From assembly GCF_029626105.1 (NCBI RefSeq), contig NZ_JARUBH010000009.1, positions 6,510,001-6,574,000 on the forward strand: a stretch of DNA of 64,000 bases. The letters run 5' to 3'. The notes beneath the pieces were generated by a model that ran no database searches, was not told where the DNA came from, and worked only from the letters and a program-made list of their open reading frames with translations. Of this stretch, positions 51,106 to 58,896 are shown one piece after another (within the stretch, counting starts at the first letter, position 1; every line of letters begins with the position of its first letter). The position numbers were made by a program, and so were the translations under genes. This DNA is from Solwaraspora sp. WMMD792 (GTDB lineage: Bacteria > Actinomycetota > Actinomycetes > Mycobacteriales > Micromonosporaceae).

Positions 51106-51150
51106 GGCCTCGCACCCCGTACCGGACCGAAACCGGTGGGGTGCGGGGCC
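51106..51150 (+). terminator. Stem-loop terminator after htpX
   Basis: A 13-bp stem (51106-51118 with 51138-51150, one G-T pair) is capped by a further 5-bp ACCGG/CCGGT stem and a 7-nt loop. It lies 17 bp after the htpX stop. Confidence 0.65.
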
Positions 51151-51260
51151 GTCAGCGGGTTAGGGTCGGCAGGCCGAGCGGTCGTTACCGCCGCCGGCCC
51201 ATCGGCCGGTCCGCAGCACGTCGGCCGCCGGTGCCACCAGCCGGTGAAGGGAACGGAACA

Positions 51261-52535
51261 GTGTCCGGATTGCGGAAGTATGTCGCCGTCTGGCGCATCC
51301 CCGGCGGACCTACCCTGCTGATCCCGGGCGTCATCGGCCGGCTCAGCATCGGCATGACCCCGCTCGCCCTGCTGCTGGTGATCAGCGACTCCACCGGCCG
51401 GTACTCACTCGCCGCGATCGCCGGCGGCGTCTACGCCCTCGCCGGGGCGGCCCTCAGCCCGGTCGCCGGGCGGATCGCCGACCGGCTCGGCCCGAGTCCG
51501 GTGCTGCTGGCCACCGGGGTCGCCCACCCGGTCGCCCTGATCGCCCTGCTGTTCGCCACCCGCAGCGGCGGCTCGATCCTGCTCGTGTTCCTGGTGTCCG
51601 GCCTCGCCGGTGCCAGCTATCCGCCGCTCAGCGCCGCGATCCGGGGCGCCTGGAACAACTTGACCAGCCCGGCCAGCGGCCGGTACCCGCTGCGCAACAC
51701 CGCGCTCGCCGCCGAGACCACCATCTTCGAGGTGGTGTTCGTGATCGGCCCGCTGCTCGTCGCCGGGCTCGTCGTGATCGCCGACGCCGCGGCCGCGCTG
51801 GTCGCCGCAGCCGTACTCACCCTGGCCGGCACCACCGTGGTGGCGCTCGGTAGGGCGATGCGCGGCTGGCGGCCCCACCTGCGGGAAGGCCACGCCCGGG
51901 GCCTCGGCCCGCTGCGGGTGCCCGGCTTCCCGGCGTTGCTCGCCTGCGTCGGCGGGCTCGGCATCGGCTTCGGTACGGCCGGCGTGGCGGTGCCCGCGTA
52001 CGCCTCCAACTACCTGGGCACCAACGACGACGGCGGCAGCCTCGCCGGCGTACTGCTGGCGGTCTGGGCCGTCGGTAGCGCCACCGGCGGGATCTACTTC
52101 GGCATCCGCCGACCGGCGGTCGACGCGTCCCGGCAGTTCGCCTGGCTGCTCGCCGGGGTCGCCGCCAGCTTCGTCGTGTACGCGGTGATGCCGCACCCGC
52201 TGGCCCTGGGCGTGGCGCTGACACTCGGCGGCGCCGTGATCGCCCCGGCGCTGACCGTCGAGAACACCATGGTCGGCCGGATCGCGCCGGTCAGCATGCT
52301 GAACGAGGCGTACACCTGGGTGACCACCATGGCGGTCGGTGCCAGTGCGGCCGGCGGTGCGGTCGCCGGAGTGCTCGTGGACCGCGTTGGTGGCCCGGCG
52401 GCGGCGTTCCTGTTCGCCGCCGCCGCGCTCGCCCTGGCTGCGCTGCTGGCCGGCTGGCCGGCCGGTCCGATCAGCCGGGCCGAGGCCCGCGCGGCGGTTG
52501 ACCTGGACCGAGCCCTGCTCGGCGATCCGGCCTGA
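51261..52535 (+). CDS. Major facilitator superfamily transporter
   Basis: A 424-residue transporter with 12 predicted helices and no large loops. [20 protein letters not shown] is the MFS motif A after TM2, and a matching but degenerate segment ([10 protein letters not shown]) follows TM8. Such exporters in actinobacteria commonly handle small drugs or metabolites; the substrate is not predictable. The GTG at 51261 has GGGAACGGA upstream. It is followed by the convergent yajQ gene after 6 bp. Confidence 0.88.
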   Translation: MSGLRKYVAVWRIPGGPTLLIPGVIGRLSIGMTPLALLLVISDSTGRYSLAAIAGGVYALAGAALSPVAGRIADRLGPSPVLLATGVAHPVALIALLFATRSGGSILLVFLVSGLAGASYPPLSAAIRGAWNNLTSPASGRYPLRNTALAAETTIFEVVFVIGPLLVAGLVVIADAAAALVAAAVLTLAGTTVVALGRAMRGWRPHLREGHARGLGPLRVPGFPALLACVGGLGIGFGTAGVAVPAYASNYLGTNDDGGSLAGVLLAVWAVGSATGGIYFGIRRPAVDASRQFAWLLAGVAASFVVYAVMPHPLALGVALTLGGAVIAPALTVENTMVGRIAPVSMLNEAYTWVTTMAVGASAAGGAVAGVLVDRVGGPAAAFLFAAAALALAALLAGWPAGPISRAEARAAVDLDRALLGDPA

Positions 52536-52541
52536 GCTGGG

Positions 52542-53036
52542 TCAGCGGTAGTTGGTGAACTGCAGGGCGATGCCGAAGTCCTCCTGCTTGAGCAGCGCGA
52601 TGACCGCCTGCAGGTCGTCCTTCTTCTTGGCGGTGACCCGGAGCTGGTCGCCCTGGATCTGCGCCTGGACACCCTTGGGCCCCTCGTCGCGAATCTTCTT
52701 GCTGATCGCCTTAGCCTTGTCCGACTCGATGCCCTGGATTACCTTGCAGTCGATCTTGTAGGTCTTGCCCGACGAGCGTGGGTCACCGGCATCCAGCGAC
52801 TTGAGCGAGATGTTCCGCTTGACCAACTTCTCCTTGAAGACGTCCAGGCTGGCCTTGACCCGCTCCTCGGTCTCCGCCTGCAACGTCACGGCCTCCTCGC
52901 CGGACCAGGTGATCTCGGCGCCGGTGCCACGGAAGTCGAAGCGGGTGGACAGCTCCTTCTCGGTCTGCCGGAGGGCGTTGTCGATCTCCTGCCGGTCGAC
53001 CTTGCTCACGATGTCGAACGACGGGTTGGCTGCCAT
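52542..53036 (-). CDS. yajQ: YajQ family nucleotide-binding protein
   Basis: A 164-residue protein starting [20 protein letters not shown] with the ending [20 protein letters not shown], both highly diagnostic. Two ferredoxin-like repeats are expected. Some YajQ proteins bind cyclic di-GMP or nucleotides and act as regulators; in this genome a GGDEF-EAL protein lies 1.4 kb away, though no direct link is shown. Upstream, a 16-bp sequence GCGGGTCTCGGACGGT occurs twice (53055-53070 and 53073-53088) in the leader. Confidence 0.95.
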   Translation of the reverse strand: MAANPSFDIVSKVDRQEIDNALRQTEKELSTRFDFRGTGAEITWSGEEAVTLQAETEERVKASLDVFKEKLVKRNISLKSLDAGDPRSSGKTYKIDCKVIQGIESDKAKAISKKIRDEGPKGVQAQIQGDQLRVTAKKKDDLQAVIALLKQEDFGIALQFTNYR

Positions 53037-53054
53037 GATCTGCTCCCTGCCAGT

Positions 53055-53088
53055 GCGGGTCTCGGACGGTGCGCGGGTCTCGGACGGT
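53055..53088. repeat. Two 16-bp direct repeats upstream of yajQ
   Basis: GCGGGTCTCGGACGGT at 53055-53070 and 53073-53088, 18 bp apart, in the yajQ leader. It could be a binding site or a simple duplication. Confidence 0.7.
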
Positions 53089-53133
53089 GTATCGGACGTT
53101 GCCGGACAGTTGACTCCCGCTGACGGTACCCGG

Positions 53134-53164
53134 TTGCGGGAGAGCCCCGGCATGCCGCTATCCT
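53134..53164 (+). promoter_or_regulatory. Promoter of tRNA-Tyr
   Basis: TTGCGG (53134-53139) and TATCCT (53159-53164) with a 19-bp spacer, 37 bp before the mature tRNA. Confidence 0.45.
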
Positions 53165-53201
53165 TTCCTGCGTCGCCTCGCGTGACGAGGCGGCACGCCC
53201 T

Positions 53202-53285
53202 GGCGGGTTGCCCGAGCGGCCAATGGGAGCGGACTGTAAATCCGTCGCGAAAGCTACAGAGGTTCGAATCCTCTACCCGCCACCA
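53202..53285 (+). tRNA. tRNA-Tyr (GTA)
   Basis: Class II tRNA with acceptor stem GGCGGGT/ACCCGCC, anticodon GTA in CTGTAAA, a long variable arm (CGCGAAAGC region) and T-loop GGTTCGAATCC. CCA is encoded at 53283-53285. A strong hairpin follows. Confidence 0.95.
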
Positions 53286-53292
53286 GGCGCAC

Positions 53293-53332
53293 CAACAGCC
53301 CTTGACCTGCACCAACAGGTCAAGGGCTGTTG
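53293..53332 (+). terminator. Terminator after tRNA-Tyr
   Basis: Perfect 17-bp stem: CAACAGCCCTTGACCTG (53293-53309) pairs with 53316-53332 around a 6-nt loop. It follows the tRNA by 7 bp. Confidence 0.85.
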
Positions 53333-53425
53333 TCGTACGGGCTCCCGGCGCGTCCCGTCCGGTCCAGCCAGATCCAGCCGCCCCCGGCTTCCGGGACCAA
53401 GGCGCCGGACCCCAACGTGCCTCTG

Positions 53426-53475
53426 CGGCCTTGATGCCACAGGTGCATCTTGATGCACCTGTGGCATCAAGGCCG
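53426..53475. repeat. 50-bp near-perfect palindrome (24-bp arms)
   Basis: Arms 53426-53449 and 53452-53475 are perfectly complementary (GATGCCACAGGTGCATC on the loop side of the left arm), with only TT between. It lies 94 bp after the tRNA-Tyr terminator in gene-free DNA. It may be a second terminator, a cruciform-forming element or a dispersed repeat; no T tract is present. Confidence 0.8.
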
Positions 53476-53962
53476 ACCGGTGCCACCGACCCGGGGCGGT
53501 TGCTCTGCGTCAATCGATGGGTGCGTATCGTTGTCGGTGGGTCTCGGAGGTCAACGACGGGCCCGCGTGGTCCGGTCGGTGAAGGCCGGTCGGTTGGGGA
53601 CCGGTCGGCAGGGGAGAGGTGCGTCAACTGGCCCGCGCGCCGCGCCCGCCGGCGCCGTCGATCCGGACTGGGTGGTGTTCTTGGCCGCAGTACACCGTTT
53701 GGGCTGCGATTTCCGAACTGGCGAGTAGCCACCGACACCGAGCCGTGACCGAAAAGGGTGCCATCGAGTGGCCGGCAGGGCTTAGCGTCGAGACCCGGCG
53801 ACGGTCCGTTGTCGGCTGGCTGATGACTCGGTCAGTTGACCATCTATCCCGAATTTTAGTTGCATAAAAGAGCAACAAATCACTTCCTTCGTTGATTCGT
53901 AATAAATCCGGCATGTCGGTCATGATATTGGCCCAGTCGCCTCGCTGAGTGCGGGGTTTGCC
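53476..53962. other. Gene-poor stretch with an AT-rich island
   Basis: No convincing gene is visible. A minus-strand frame of 99 codons (53624-53923, opening MTDMPDLLRINEGSDLLLFY) becomes Arg-rich and featureless, so it is either a fragment or chance. Bases from about 53850 to 53935 are strikingly AT-rich for this genome (ATTTTAGTTGCATAAAAGAG is part of it), which may mark a promoter, nucleoid-protein site or transferred remnant. Confidence 0.4.
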
Positions 53963-54025
53963 TAGTGTCCGTGGCCGCCAATCCTCTTCGCGGCGTCACC
54001 GGCTGTCGCCGAGCCGGATCGCCCA

Positions 54026-54121
54026 GCCTGAGCAGCAGCGGGACGAAAGCCGCAGGGCAAAGCCGCCGCTAAGGTTCTCCTCGTCCGATTGGCTAGGATG
54101 GGCGGTGCCGAAGGTGCAGGC
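54026..54121 (+). ncRNA. Candidate c-di-GMP-I (GEMM-like) riboswitch
   Basis: The sequence is closed by GCCTG (54026-54030) pairing with CAGGC (54117-54121). Within lie a GAAA-containing hairpin (GCGG/CCGC around 54037-54053), then AGGGCAAAGCC, GCTAAGG and, at the 3' side, CTAGGATGGGCGGTGCCGAA. The last three elements match by eye the 3' half of the c-di-GMP-I aptamer (GCAAAGCC, CUAA, then GGUAGG...GGGGUUACCGA in the Vibrio Vc2 RNA). The 5' half is less well matched: the usual GGGCAAAC before the GAAA hairpin is not clear. The downstream genes include a GGDEF-EAL protein, the expected kind of target. A TAGTGT -10 candidate at 53963 would give a leader of about 250 nt. Confidence 0.45.
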
Positions 54122-54223
54122 CGGCCGCGTCAACCTACCGTTGGTGCGGTCCGGTGTGGCACCATCAGGACTCTGCCCCTCATTCGCGTAACTCATTCGC
54201 CTCCTTGGACGGGAGTCTGTAAC

Positions 54224-54439
54224 ATGCGTGGACACACGATGGGCCGCCGGCTCGGCAGGGTCGTCGCGGTCGCCGCACTCGGGATTGCTGTCTCGTTCAC
54301 CGCTGGGACCGCCGCCCAGGCTGCCCAAGCCTGGGTTACGGTCGGTGACGAAGTGCCTGTGGTTTCCCCGGTGGACAAGTACGGCTTCGACGCCACGGTG
54401 GATTCGCAGGTCTCGCTCTACGACTTCAGCTGGACCTGA
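54224..54439 (+). CDS. Small secreted peptide precursor, unknown
   Basis: A 71-residue protein with GGGAG about 9 nt before the ATG. A typical signal peptide (basic RGHTMGRRLGR, then VVAVAALGIAVSFTAGTAAQ) ends at AQA-AQA, leaving a mature acidic peptide of about 37 residues containing VTVGDEVPVVSPVDKYGFDA and ending SLYDFSWT. There are no cysteines and no lipobox. It lies between the candidate riboswitch and the GGDEF-EAL gene (28 bp after its stop) on the same strand, so the two are probably co-transcribed. It could be a surface or signalling peptide; no family is recognised. Confidence 0.7.
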   Translation: MRGHTMGRRLGRVVAVAALGIAVSFTAGTAAQAAQAWVTVGDEVPVVSPVDKYGFDATVDSQVSLYDFSWT

Positions 54440-54467
54440 TCGCGGCATCCGACACCAAGGGGATCGA

Positions 54468-56993
54468 GTGCCAAGGCCACAGACGATCTCACGGCATTCT
54501 TCCGGGCGGGCCTGGTTCGTAACCGGGCCACTCGCTCTGATAGCCGTACTCATCTCTGTGGCCTTGGCCACCAGCCACCCCAATCCGACCGGAGATTGGC
54601 CGCTGGGCCTGCTGTTCTTCGGGCTGTTCCTCGCCGCGCATGCGGCAATCCTGCTGTTCGAGGTACGCCGGCAGTCGTTCACCCTCAACATCGGCGAGAT
54701 CCCGTTTCTACTGGGTCTGTTCTTCCTGCCACCACTCACTCTGATCATCGGCCGGGTGCTGGCCGCCGTACTCGGCCATCTCAGCCGGCGGCAACCGCCG
54801 GTCAAGTTGTGGTTCAACGTCGCGAACGTGGCCGCCGGCACGTCGATCGCCACCGCGATAGTCGTCAACGCCGACGTGCTCGACGCGGCCGAGCCGCGTA
54901 CCTGGCTGACCCTGGTCGGGGCGATGATCGCCTACCAGATCATCACCCTGGTCGCCGTGCTCGTCGTGATCACCCTGGCCCAGGGCCGGCTGTCCACCAA
55001 GGAGCTCACCACCACGACGGTCCCCGCCCTGGTCGTCGCATCCATCAACATCACCTTCGGTCTGGTGGTGCTGATTCTGCTGGCGCAGAGCGACTGGGCG
55101 CTGATCCTGCTGGTCGCGCTGATCACCTTCTTCGTGCTGGCCTACCGGTCGTACGCGAAATCACTGCGGCAGAACCGCACGCTCTCCGAGATCTACGCGT
55201 TGACCCGGGCGATCGCCGACACGCCACACGACGGGACGATCGTCGACGTCCTGCTCAAGCGGGTCCGGGAGGTGCTGCAGTCCGAGTACGCCACCCTCTG
55301 GCTGCCGAAACAGGGGCGGTACCCGGAGGTGCTGCTGTCCGCGACCGCCGACGGGCAGGGGCTGGTAGACACGGTCGGCGCCCCGGAATCGATCCGTGAA
55401 CACGTCTTCGAGACCGGAAGTTCCCTGGCCGTCGGGGCGAAATTCGGCGACGGACCGTTCGACACCGCACTTCGGGAATGGGGCGCCAAGGACGCCGTCG
55501 TGGTGCCGCTGCGAGCCGGTTCCCTGGTGATCGGCTGCCTGGAGGTGTCCGGCCGGCTCGGGGACATCTCCCACTTCGGGCCCGGTGACCTGCGGCTACT
55601 GGAAGCGATCGCGGTGCACGCCGCGGTCGCCGTGGAGAATTCGCGCCTGGTCGACCGGCTGCGCTACGACGCGGCACACGACGGCCTGACCCGGCTGGCC
55701 AACCGCCGCCGGCTGACCGCCGCGCTCGACGAGTCGGTGGCCATCCGGACCCCGGGTGAAGTGGTCGCGGTCCTGCTCTTCGACGTCGACGGGCTACGGC
55801 AGGTCAACGAGTCGCTCGGCCATGCGGCCGGGGACAAGGTCCTGGCCGAGGTCGCCCGGCGGCTGCGGGACCGCGCCCCGTCGGCCGCGCTGGTCGGCCG
55901 CAGCGGCGGGGACGAGTTCGTGGTCACCCTGCGGATGGAGGCTGCGGAGTACGCCGTACAGCTCGCGGTCGAGCTCCGTGACCAGATTCGCGACCAGATG
56001 GTCTTCGGCGCGTTGACCTTGGACGTCGACACCGTGGCCGGTGTCGCGGTGCACCCCGACCACGGCAGCGACGCCGCGACCCTGCTGCAGCGGGCGGACC
56101 TGGCCGCGACGGCGGCGAAGTCGGTGTCCGGCGGCGTCCAGCTGTTCAACCCGGCGTTGGAGTCCCGTTCGGTACGCCGGCTCGGTCTCGCCGGTGACCT
56201 GCGGGTCGCGCTCGATGAGACGCAGCTGGAGGTCTACTACCAGCCGAAGGTGACGCTGCACGGCCGCCGACTGGTCGGGGTCGAGTGTCTGACCCGGTGG
56301 GAGCATCCGACCCACGGTTCGGTCTCGCCGGAGGACTTCGTCGCGGTCGCCGAACACACCGGTCAGCTCGGTCGGCTGACCGAGTTCGTGCTGCGCGAAG
56401 GGCTGCGCCGCAGCCGGGAGTGGAATGTCGGTCAACAGCCGTTGCCGGTGGCCGTCAACCTGTCCGCCCGTACCCTGACCGATCCGGAGTTTCCCGAGCT
56501 GGTCCGGACCCTGCTGGACGAGGCGCAGGTCGCTCCGGAGCTGCTCACCCTGGAGATCGCCGAGGCCGGTGTGCTGGACGGTACGGACCGGCCGATGCCG
56601 ACCCTGCGGCGGCTGCGCGACCTGGGGGTGCGGCTGTCCGTCGACGATTTCGGCACCGGCTACACCTCGCTGGCGCACCTGCGCCGGCTGCCGGTGCACG
56701 AGGTGAAGGTCGACCGGTCGTTCGTGCAGGGGATGGCGACCGACCCGGGGGACCTGGCGATCGTCAACGCGGTCGTGACGCTGTCCCAGCAGTTCGGCCT
56801 GACCGTGGTGGCCGAAGGGGTGGAGAGCGAGTTGACCCTGGAGCTGCTGCAGGACATCGGCTGCCAGGTCGGGCAGGGCTTCCTGTTCAGCCGTCCGTTG
56901 CCGTACGAGCGGCTGGCCGCCTGGTACGAGGCCCAGGCCGACCCGGAGAGCCTGCAGTCCAGCGAGGTTCGCCGGCTGCGGGCCGTGCCCTGA
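54468..56993 (+). CDS. Membrane GAF-GGDEF-EAL cyclic di-GMP protein
   Basis: The GTG at 54468 follows AAGGGGAT and gives 841 residues. About seven membrane helices (about 20-225) form an input region, followed by a GAF domain (about 240-385), a GGDEF domain (about 395-560) and an EAL domain (about 575-825). The cyclase motif SGGDEF is intact (479-484) and no RxxD inhibitory site precedes it. In the EAL domain the signature is ECL (606-608), but the catalytic glutamate is kept, as are AVNLSARTL, LEIAEAG, DDFGTGYTSL (726-735), KVDRSFV and VVAEGVES, so phosphodiesterase activity is possible. It would make or degrade c-di-GMP, which controls development and surface traits in actinomycetes. Confidence 0.93.
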   Translation: MPRPQTISRHSSGRAWFVTGPLALIAVLISVALATSHPNPTGDWPLGLLFFGLFLAAHAAILLFEVRRQSFTLNIGEIPFLLGLFFLPPLTLIIGRVLAAVLGHLSRRQPPVKLWFNVANVAAGTSIATAIVVNADVLDAAEPRTWLTLVGAMIAYQIITLVAVLVVITLAQGRLSTKELTTTTVPALVVASINITFGLVVLILLAQSDWALILLVALITFFVLAYRSYAKSLRQNRTLSEIYALTRAIADTPHDGTIVDVLLKRVREVLQSEYATLWLPKQGRYPEVLLSATADGQGLVDTVGAPESIREHVFETGSSLAVGAKFGDGPFDTALREWGAKDAVVVPLRAGSLVIGCLEVSGRLGDISHFGPGDLRLLEAIAVHAAVAVENSRLVDRLRYDAAHDGLTRLANRRRLTAALDESVAIRTPGEVVAVLLFDVDGLRQVNESLGHAAGDKVLAEVARRLRDRAPSAALVGRSGGDEFVVTLRMEAAEYAVQLAVELRDQIRDQMVFGALTLDVDTVAGVAVHPDHGSDAATLLQRADLAATAAKSVSGGVQLFNPALESRSVRRLGLAGDLRVALDETQLEVYYQPKVTLHGRRLVGVECLTRWEHPTHGSVSPEDFVAVAEHTGQLGRLTEFVLREGLRRSREWNVGQQPLPVAVNLSARTLTDPEFPELVRTLLDEAQVAPELLTLEIAEAGVLDGTDRPMPTLRRLRDLGVRLSVDDFGTGYTSLAHLRRLPVHEVKVDRSFVQGMATDPGDLAIVNAVVTLSQQFGLTVVAEGVESELTLELLQDIGCQVGQGFLFSRPLPYERLAAWYEAQADPESLQSSEVRRLRAVP

Positions 56994-57111
56994 ACGCCGA
57001 CCGGCAGCGCCTGAGCCCCGACCGGCAGCGCCTGATTCGCGACGGGCAGGGCCTCTGACCTGCGGCGGCGTGGCCGGGCCAAGCTGATTTCACCTCGCGG
57101 GGCGGGCCGTG

Positions 57112-57117
57112 TACTCT
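57112..57117 (+). promoter_or_regulatory. -10 box of the tRNA-Thr / tRNA-Met transcript
   Basis: TACTCT at 57112-57117, 36 bp before the mature tRNA-Thr; a -35 is not clear. Confidence 0.4.
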
Positions 57118-57153
57118 TACCCGTGCACATCCGCCCAGGCGGGTGGGTGTTCG

Positions 57154-57226
57154 GCCCCCTTAGCTCAGTCGGCAGAGCGTCTCCATGGTAAGGAGAAGGT
57201 CTACGGTTCGATTCCGTAAGGGGGCT
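57154..57226 (+). tRNA. tRNA-Thr (GGT)
   Basis: Cloverleaf with acceptor GCCCCCT/AGGGGGC, D-arm AGCTCAGTCGGCAGAGC, anticodon GGT in the loop ATGGTAA and T-loop GGTTCGATTCC. CCA is not encoded. This tRNA lies upstream of the rpmG-had-secE block as in other actinobacteria. Confidence 0.95.
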
Positions 57227-57251
57227 CAGAGGGTTCCACTGGACCCGTCAC

Positions 57252-57324
57252 GGCGGTGTAGCTCAGGTGGTAGAGCAAACGGCTCATAATCGTTGTGTCG
57301 CCGGTTCAAGTCCGGCCACCGCTA
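57252..57324 (+). tRNA. tRNA-Met (CAT), elongator type
   Basis: Acceptor GGCGGTG/CACCGCT with a G-T pair at the end, D-arm AGCTCAGGTGGTAGAGC, anticodon CAT in CTCATAA and T-loop GGTTCAAGTCC. CCA is not encoded. It starts 25 bp after tRNA-Thr, so the two are probably co-transcribed. Confidence 0.94.
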
Positions 57325-57458
57325 CGGTCGGCTTCGTGGGTGAGGCCGGTGGTACGAAGTACGGGTGGGCGCCGCAGGCGCCCGCTTTGCATGTCCGCGC
57401 TGCCGCAAGCTACGCTGGCACGCTGTAGTTGTTCCGATAGCGAGGAAGGCACCCCGCC

Positions 57459-57626
57459 GTGGCCAAGGCGACCGACGTCCGTCCAAAGATCACTTTGGCG
57501 TGTGTGGAGTGCAAGGAGCGCAACTACATCACGCGGAAGAACCGCCGGAACGACCCGGACCGCATCGAGCTGAAGAAGTTCTGCCCCCGGGACGGCAAGC
57601 ACACGCTGCACCGCGAGACCCGCTGA
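57459..57626 (+). CDS. rpmG: 50S ribosomal protein L33
   Basis: A 55-residue protein starting [23 protein letters not shown] opens it, followed by [20 protein letters not shown] and [15 protein letters not shown]. The two Cys pairs (CVEC; a single Cys in [10 protein letters not shown]) resemble the partially zinc-binding C+ type; the second pair is incomplete. L33 sits near the E site of the large subunit. AGGAAGG lies upstream. Its place ahead of hadA-hadB is the same as in mycobacteria. Confidence 0.94.
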   Translation: MAKATDVRPKITLACVECKERNYITRKNRRNDPDRIELKKFCPRDGKHTLHRETR

Positions 57627-57676
57627 CCATCGCCGTTCCGGGCGGCCCGCACGTCGTCCGGGTACCGGCCAGCGGG

Positions 57677-57690
57677 TAGGTTGCTGCGCA
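57677..57690 (+). promoter_or_regulatory. Leaderless -10 box for hadA
   Basis: TAGGTT at 57677-57682 is exactly 7 nt before ATG 57690, with no ribosome-binding site. Confidence 0.55.
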
Positions 57691-58139
57691 TGCCCATGGA
57701 TCCGTCCTTAGTCGGTCGCAGTTACCCGCCCGGCGGTACGTACCTGGTGGGGCGGGAGAAGATCCGCGAGTTCGCCGCCGCCATCGGGGCCAGCGATGCC
57801 GTCCACCACGATCCGGATGCCGCCCGCAAAGCGGGCTATCCGGACGTGGTCGCGCCACCGACCTTCCCGGTGGCGGTCACCATGTCCTCGTCCGAGCGGG
57901 TGATCTCCGATCCCGATCTCGCGATCGACTACAGCCGGGTCGTGCACGGCGACCAGCGGTTCCGGTACGTCCGCCCGGTGGTCGCCGGCGACGAACTGGT
58001 GTGCACCGACACCATCGAGGAGATCATGTCCCGGGGCGGACATGACTTTCTGACCGTCCGTACCGAGGTCGCCACTGCGGCGACCGGTGAGCCGGTGGTC
58101 ACCGTCTGGATGAAGCTGGTCGTCCGGGGGGAGGACTGA
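57690..58139 (+). CDS. hadA: HadA-type (R)-hydroxyacyl dehydratase subunit / MaoC N-terminal domain protein
   Basis: A 149-residue hot-dog protein: SLVGRSYPPGGTYLVGREKI, EFAAAIGASDAVHHDPDAAR and VVAPPTFPVAVTMSS. In mycobacteria HadA is the substrate-binding subunit that pairs with the catalytic HadB in the FAS-II dehydration step; here the organism probably lacks mycolic acids, so the pair may act on ordinary or specialised acyl-thioesters. A HadC homologue is not present downstream. It overlaps nothing; hadB begins two bases after its stop. Confidence 0.88.
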   Translation: MPMDPSLVGRSYPPGGTYLVGREKIREFAAAIGASDAVHHDPDAARKAGYPDVVAPPTFPVAVTMSSSERVISDPDLAIDYSRVVHGDQRFRYVRPVVAGDELVCTDTIEEIMSRGGHDFLTVRTEVATAATGEPVVTVWMKLVVRGED

Positions 58140-58140
58140 G

Positions 58141-58533
58141 ATGGAGCTGACTCCGCAACGGTTCCGGGTCACCCGGGCCGACCTCGTCCGCTACGCCGGA
58201 GCCTCCGGTGACTTCAACCCCATCCACTGGAGCGACCGGTTCGCCACCGGGGTCGGCCTGCCAGGTGTCATCGCCCACGGCATGCTCACCATGGCGTTGG
58301 CCGGGCGCGCGGTGACGCAGTGGGCCGGATCGGCGGACGCGGTGGTCGAGTACTCGGTCCGGTTCACCCGCCCGGTCGTGGTCCCGGACGACGACGAAGG
58401 CACCGAGATCGAGGTGACCGGGGTGGTCAAGGGCACCACCGAGGACGGGTTGACCCGGATCGACGTCACGGCCGTCTGCGGCGGCGAGAAGGTGCTCAGC
58501 CAGGCCCGGGCACTGGTTCGTACCTCGCGCTGA
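58141..58533 (+). CDS. hadB: HadB-type (R)-hydroxyacyl dehydratase, catalytic subunit
   Basis: A 130-residue MaoC-like hot-dog protein. The hydratase-2 motif is GDFNPIHW with Asp24, Asn26 and His29, the catalytic pair of (R)-specific dehydratases. GVIAHGMLTMALAGRAV and VEYSVRFTRPVVVPD support the family. It forms an operon with hadA and would supply the active site of a heterodimer. The ATG directly follows the hadA stop. Confidence 0.9.
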   Translation: MELTPQRFRVTRADLVRYAGASGDFNPIHWSDRFATGVGLPGVIAHGMLTMALAGRAVTQWAGSADAVVEYSVRFTRPVVVPDDDEGTEIEVTGVVKGTTEDGLTRIDVTAVCGGEKVLSQARALVRTSR

Positions 58534-58576
58534 CGGCCGGTGGTACCGGTCCGGGTACGCGCGGTGCCGGTACCGG

Positions 58577-58606
58577 TTGGGAAAGTGGTGGCTCTACCCG
58601 TACACT
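58577..58606 (+). promoter_or_regulatory. Promoter of tRNA-Trp / secE-nusG
   Basis: TTGGGA (58577-58582) and TACACT (58601-58606), 18-bp spacer, 84 bp before the mature tRNA-Trp. Confidence 0.5.
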
Positions 58607-58689
58607 GGTCCGCCGTGGGGCCTGTGACCCCTGTTCAGTCCTGCGTGGCCCTGCGCCTCGCGGGGTTGGGTGGGGTTGCCGACCCGCAC

Positions 58690-58762
<73 letters not shown>

Positions 58763-58896
58763 CGCCCAAGGCCTGACCGACCCGGTGGGTCGGCTGCCGT
58801 CCCCGTTGGCGGCCGTCCCGCAAGGGGAATGGCCGACGTGCACGACGCAGCGCGTCTGACCTGGCGCGCGACCCGATCACCCCGACGGAGGGCGAG

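Noticed and set aside
53624-53923. 99-codon minus-strand frame opening MTDMPDLLRINEGS
   Set aside because: Only the first 30 residues look protein-like; the remainder is compositionally biased and no homologue is recognised. Kept only as a possible remnant.
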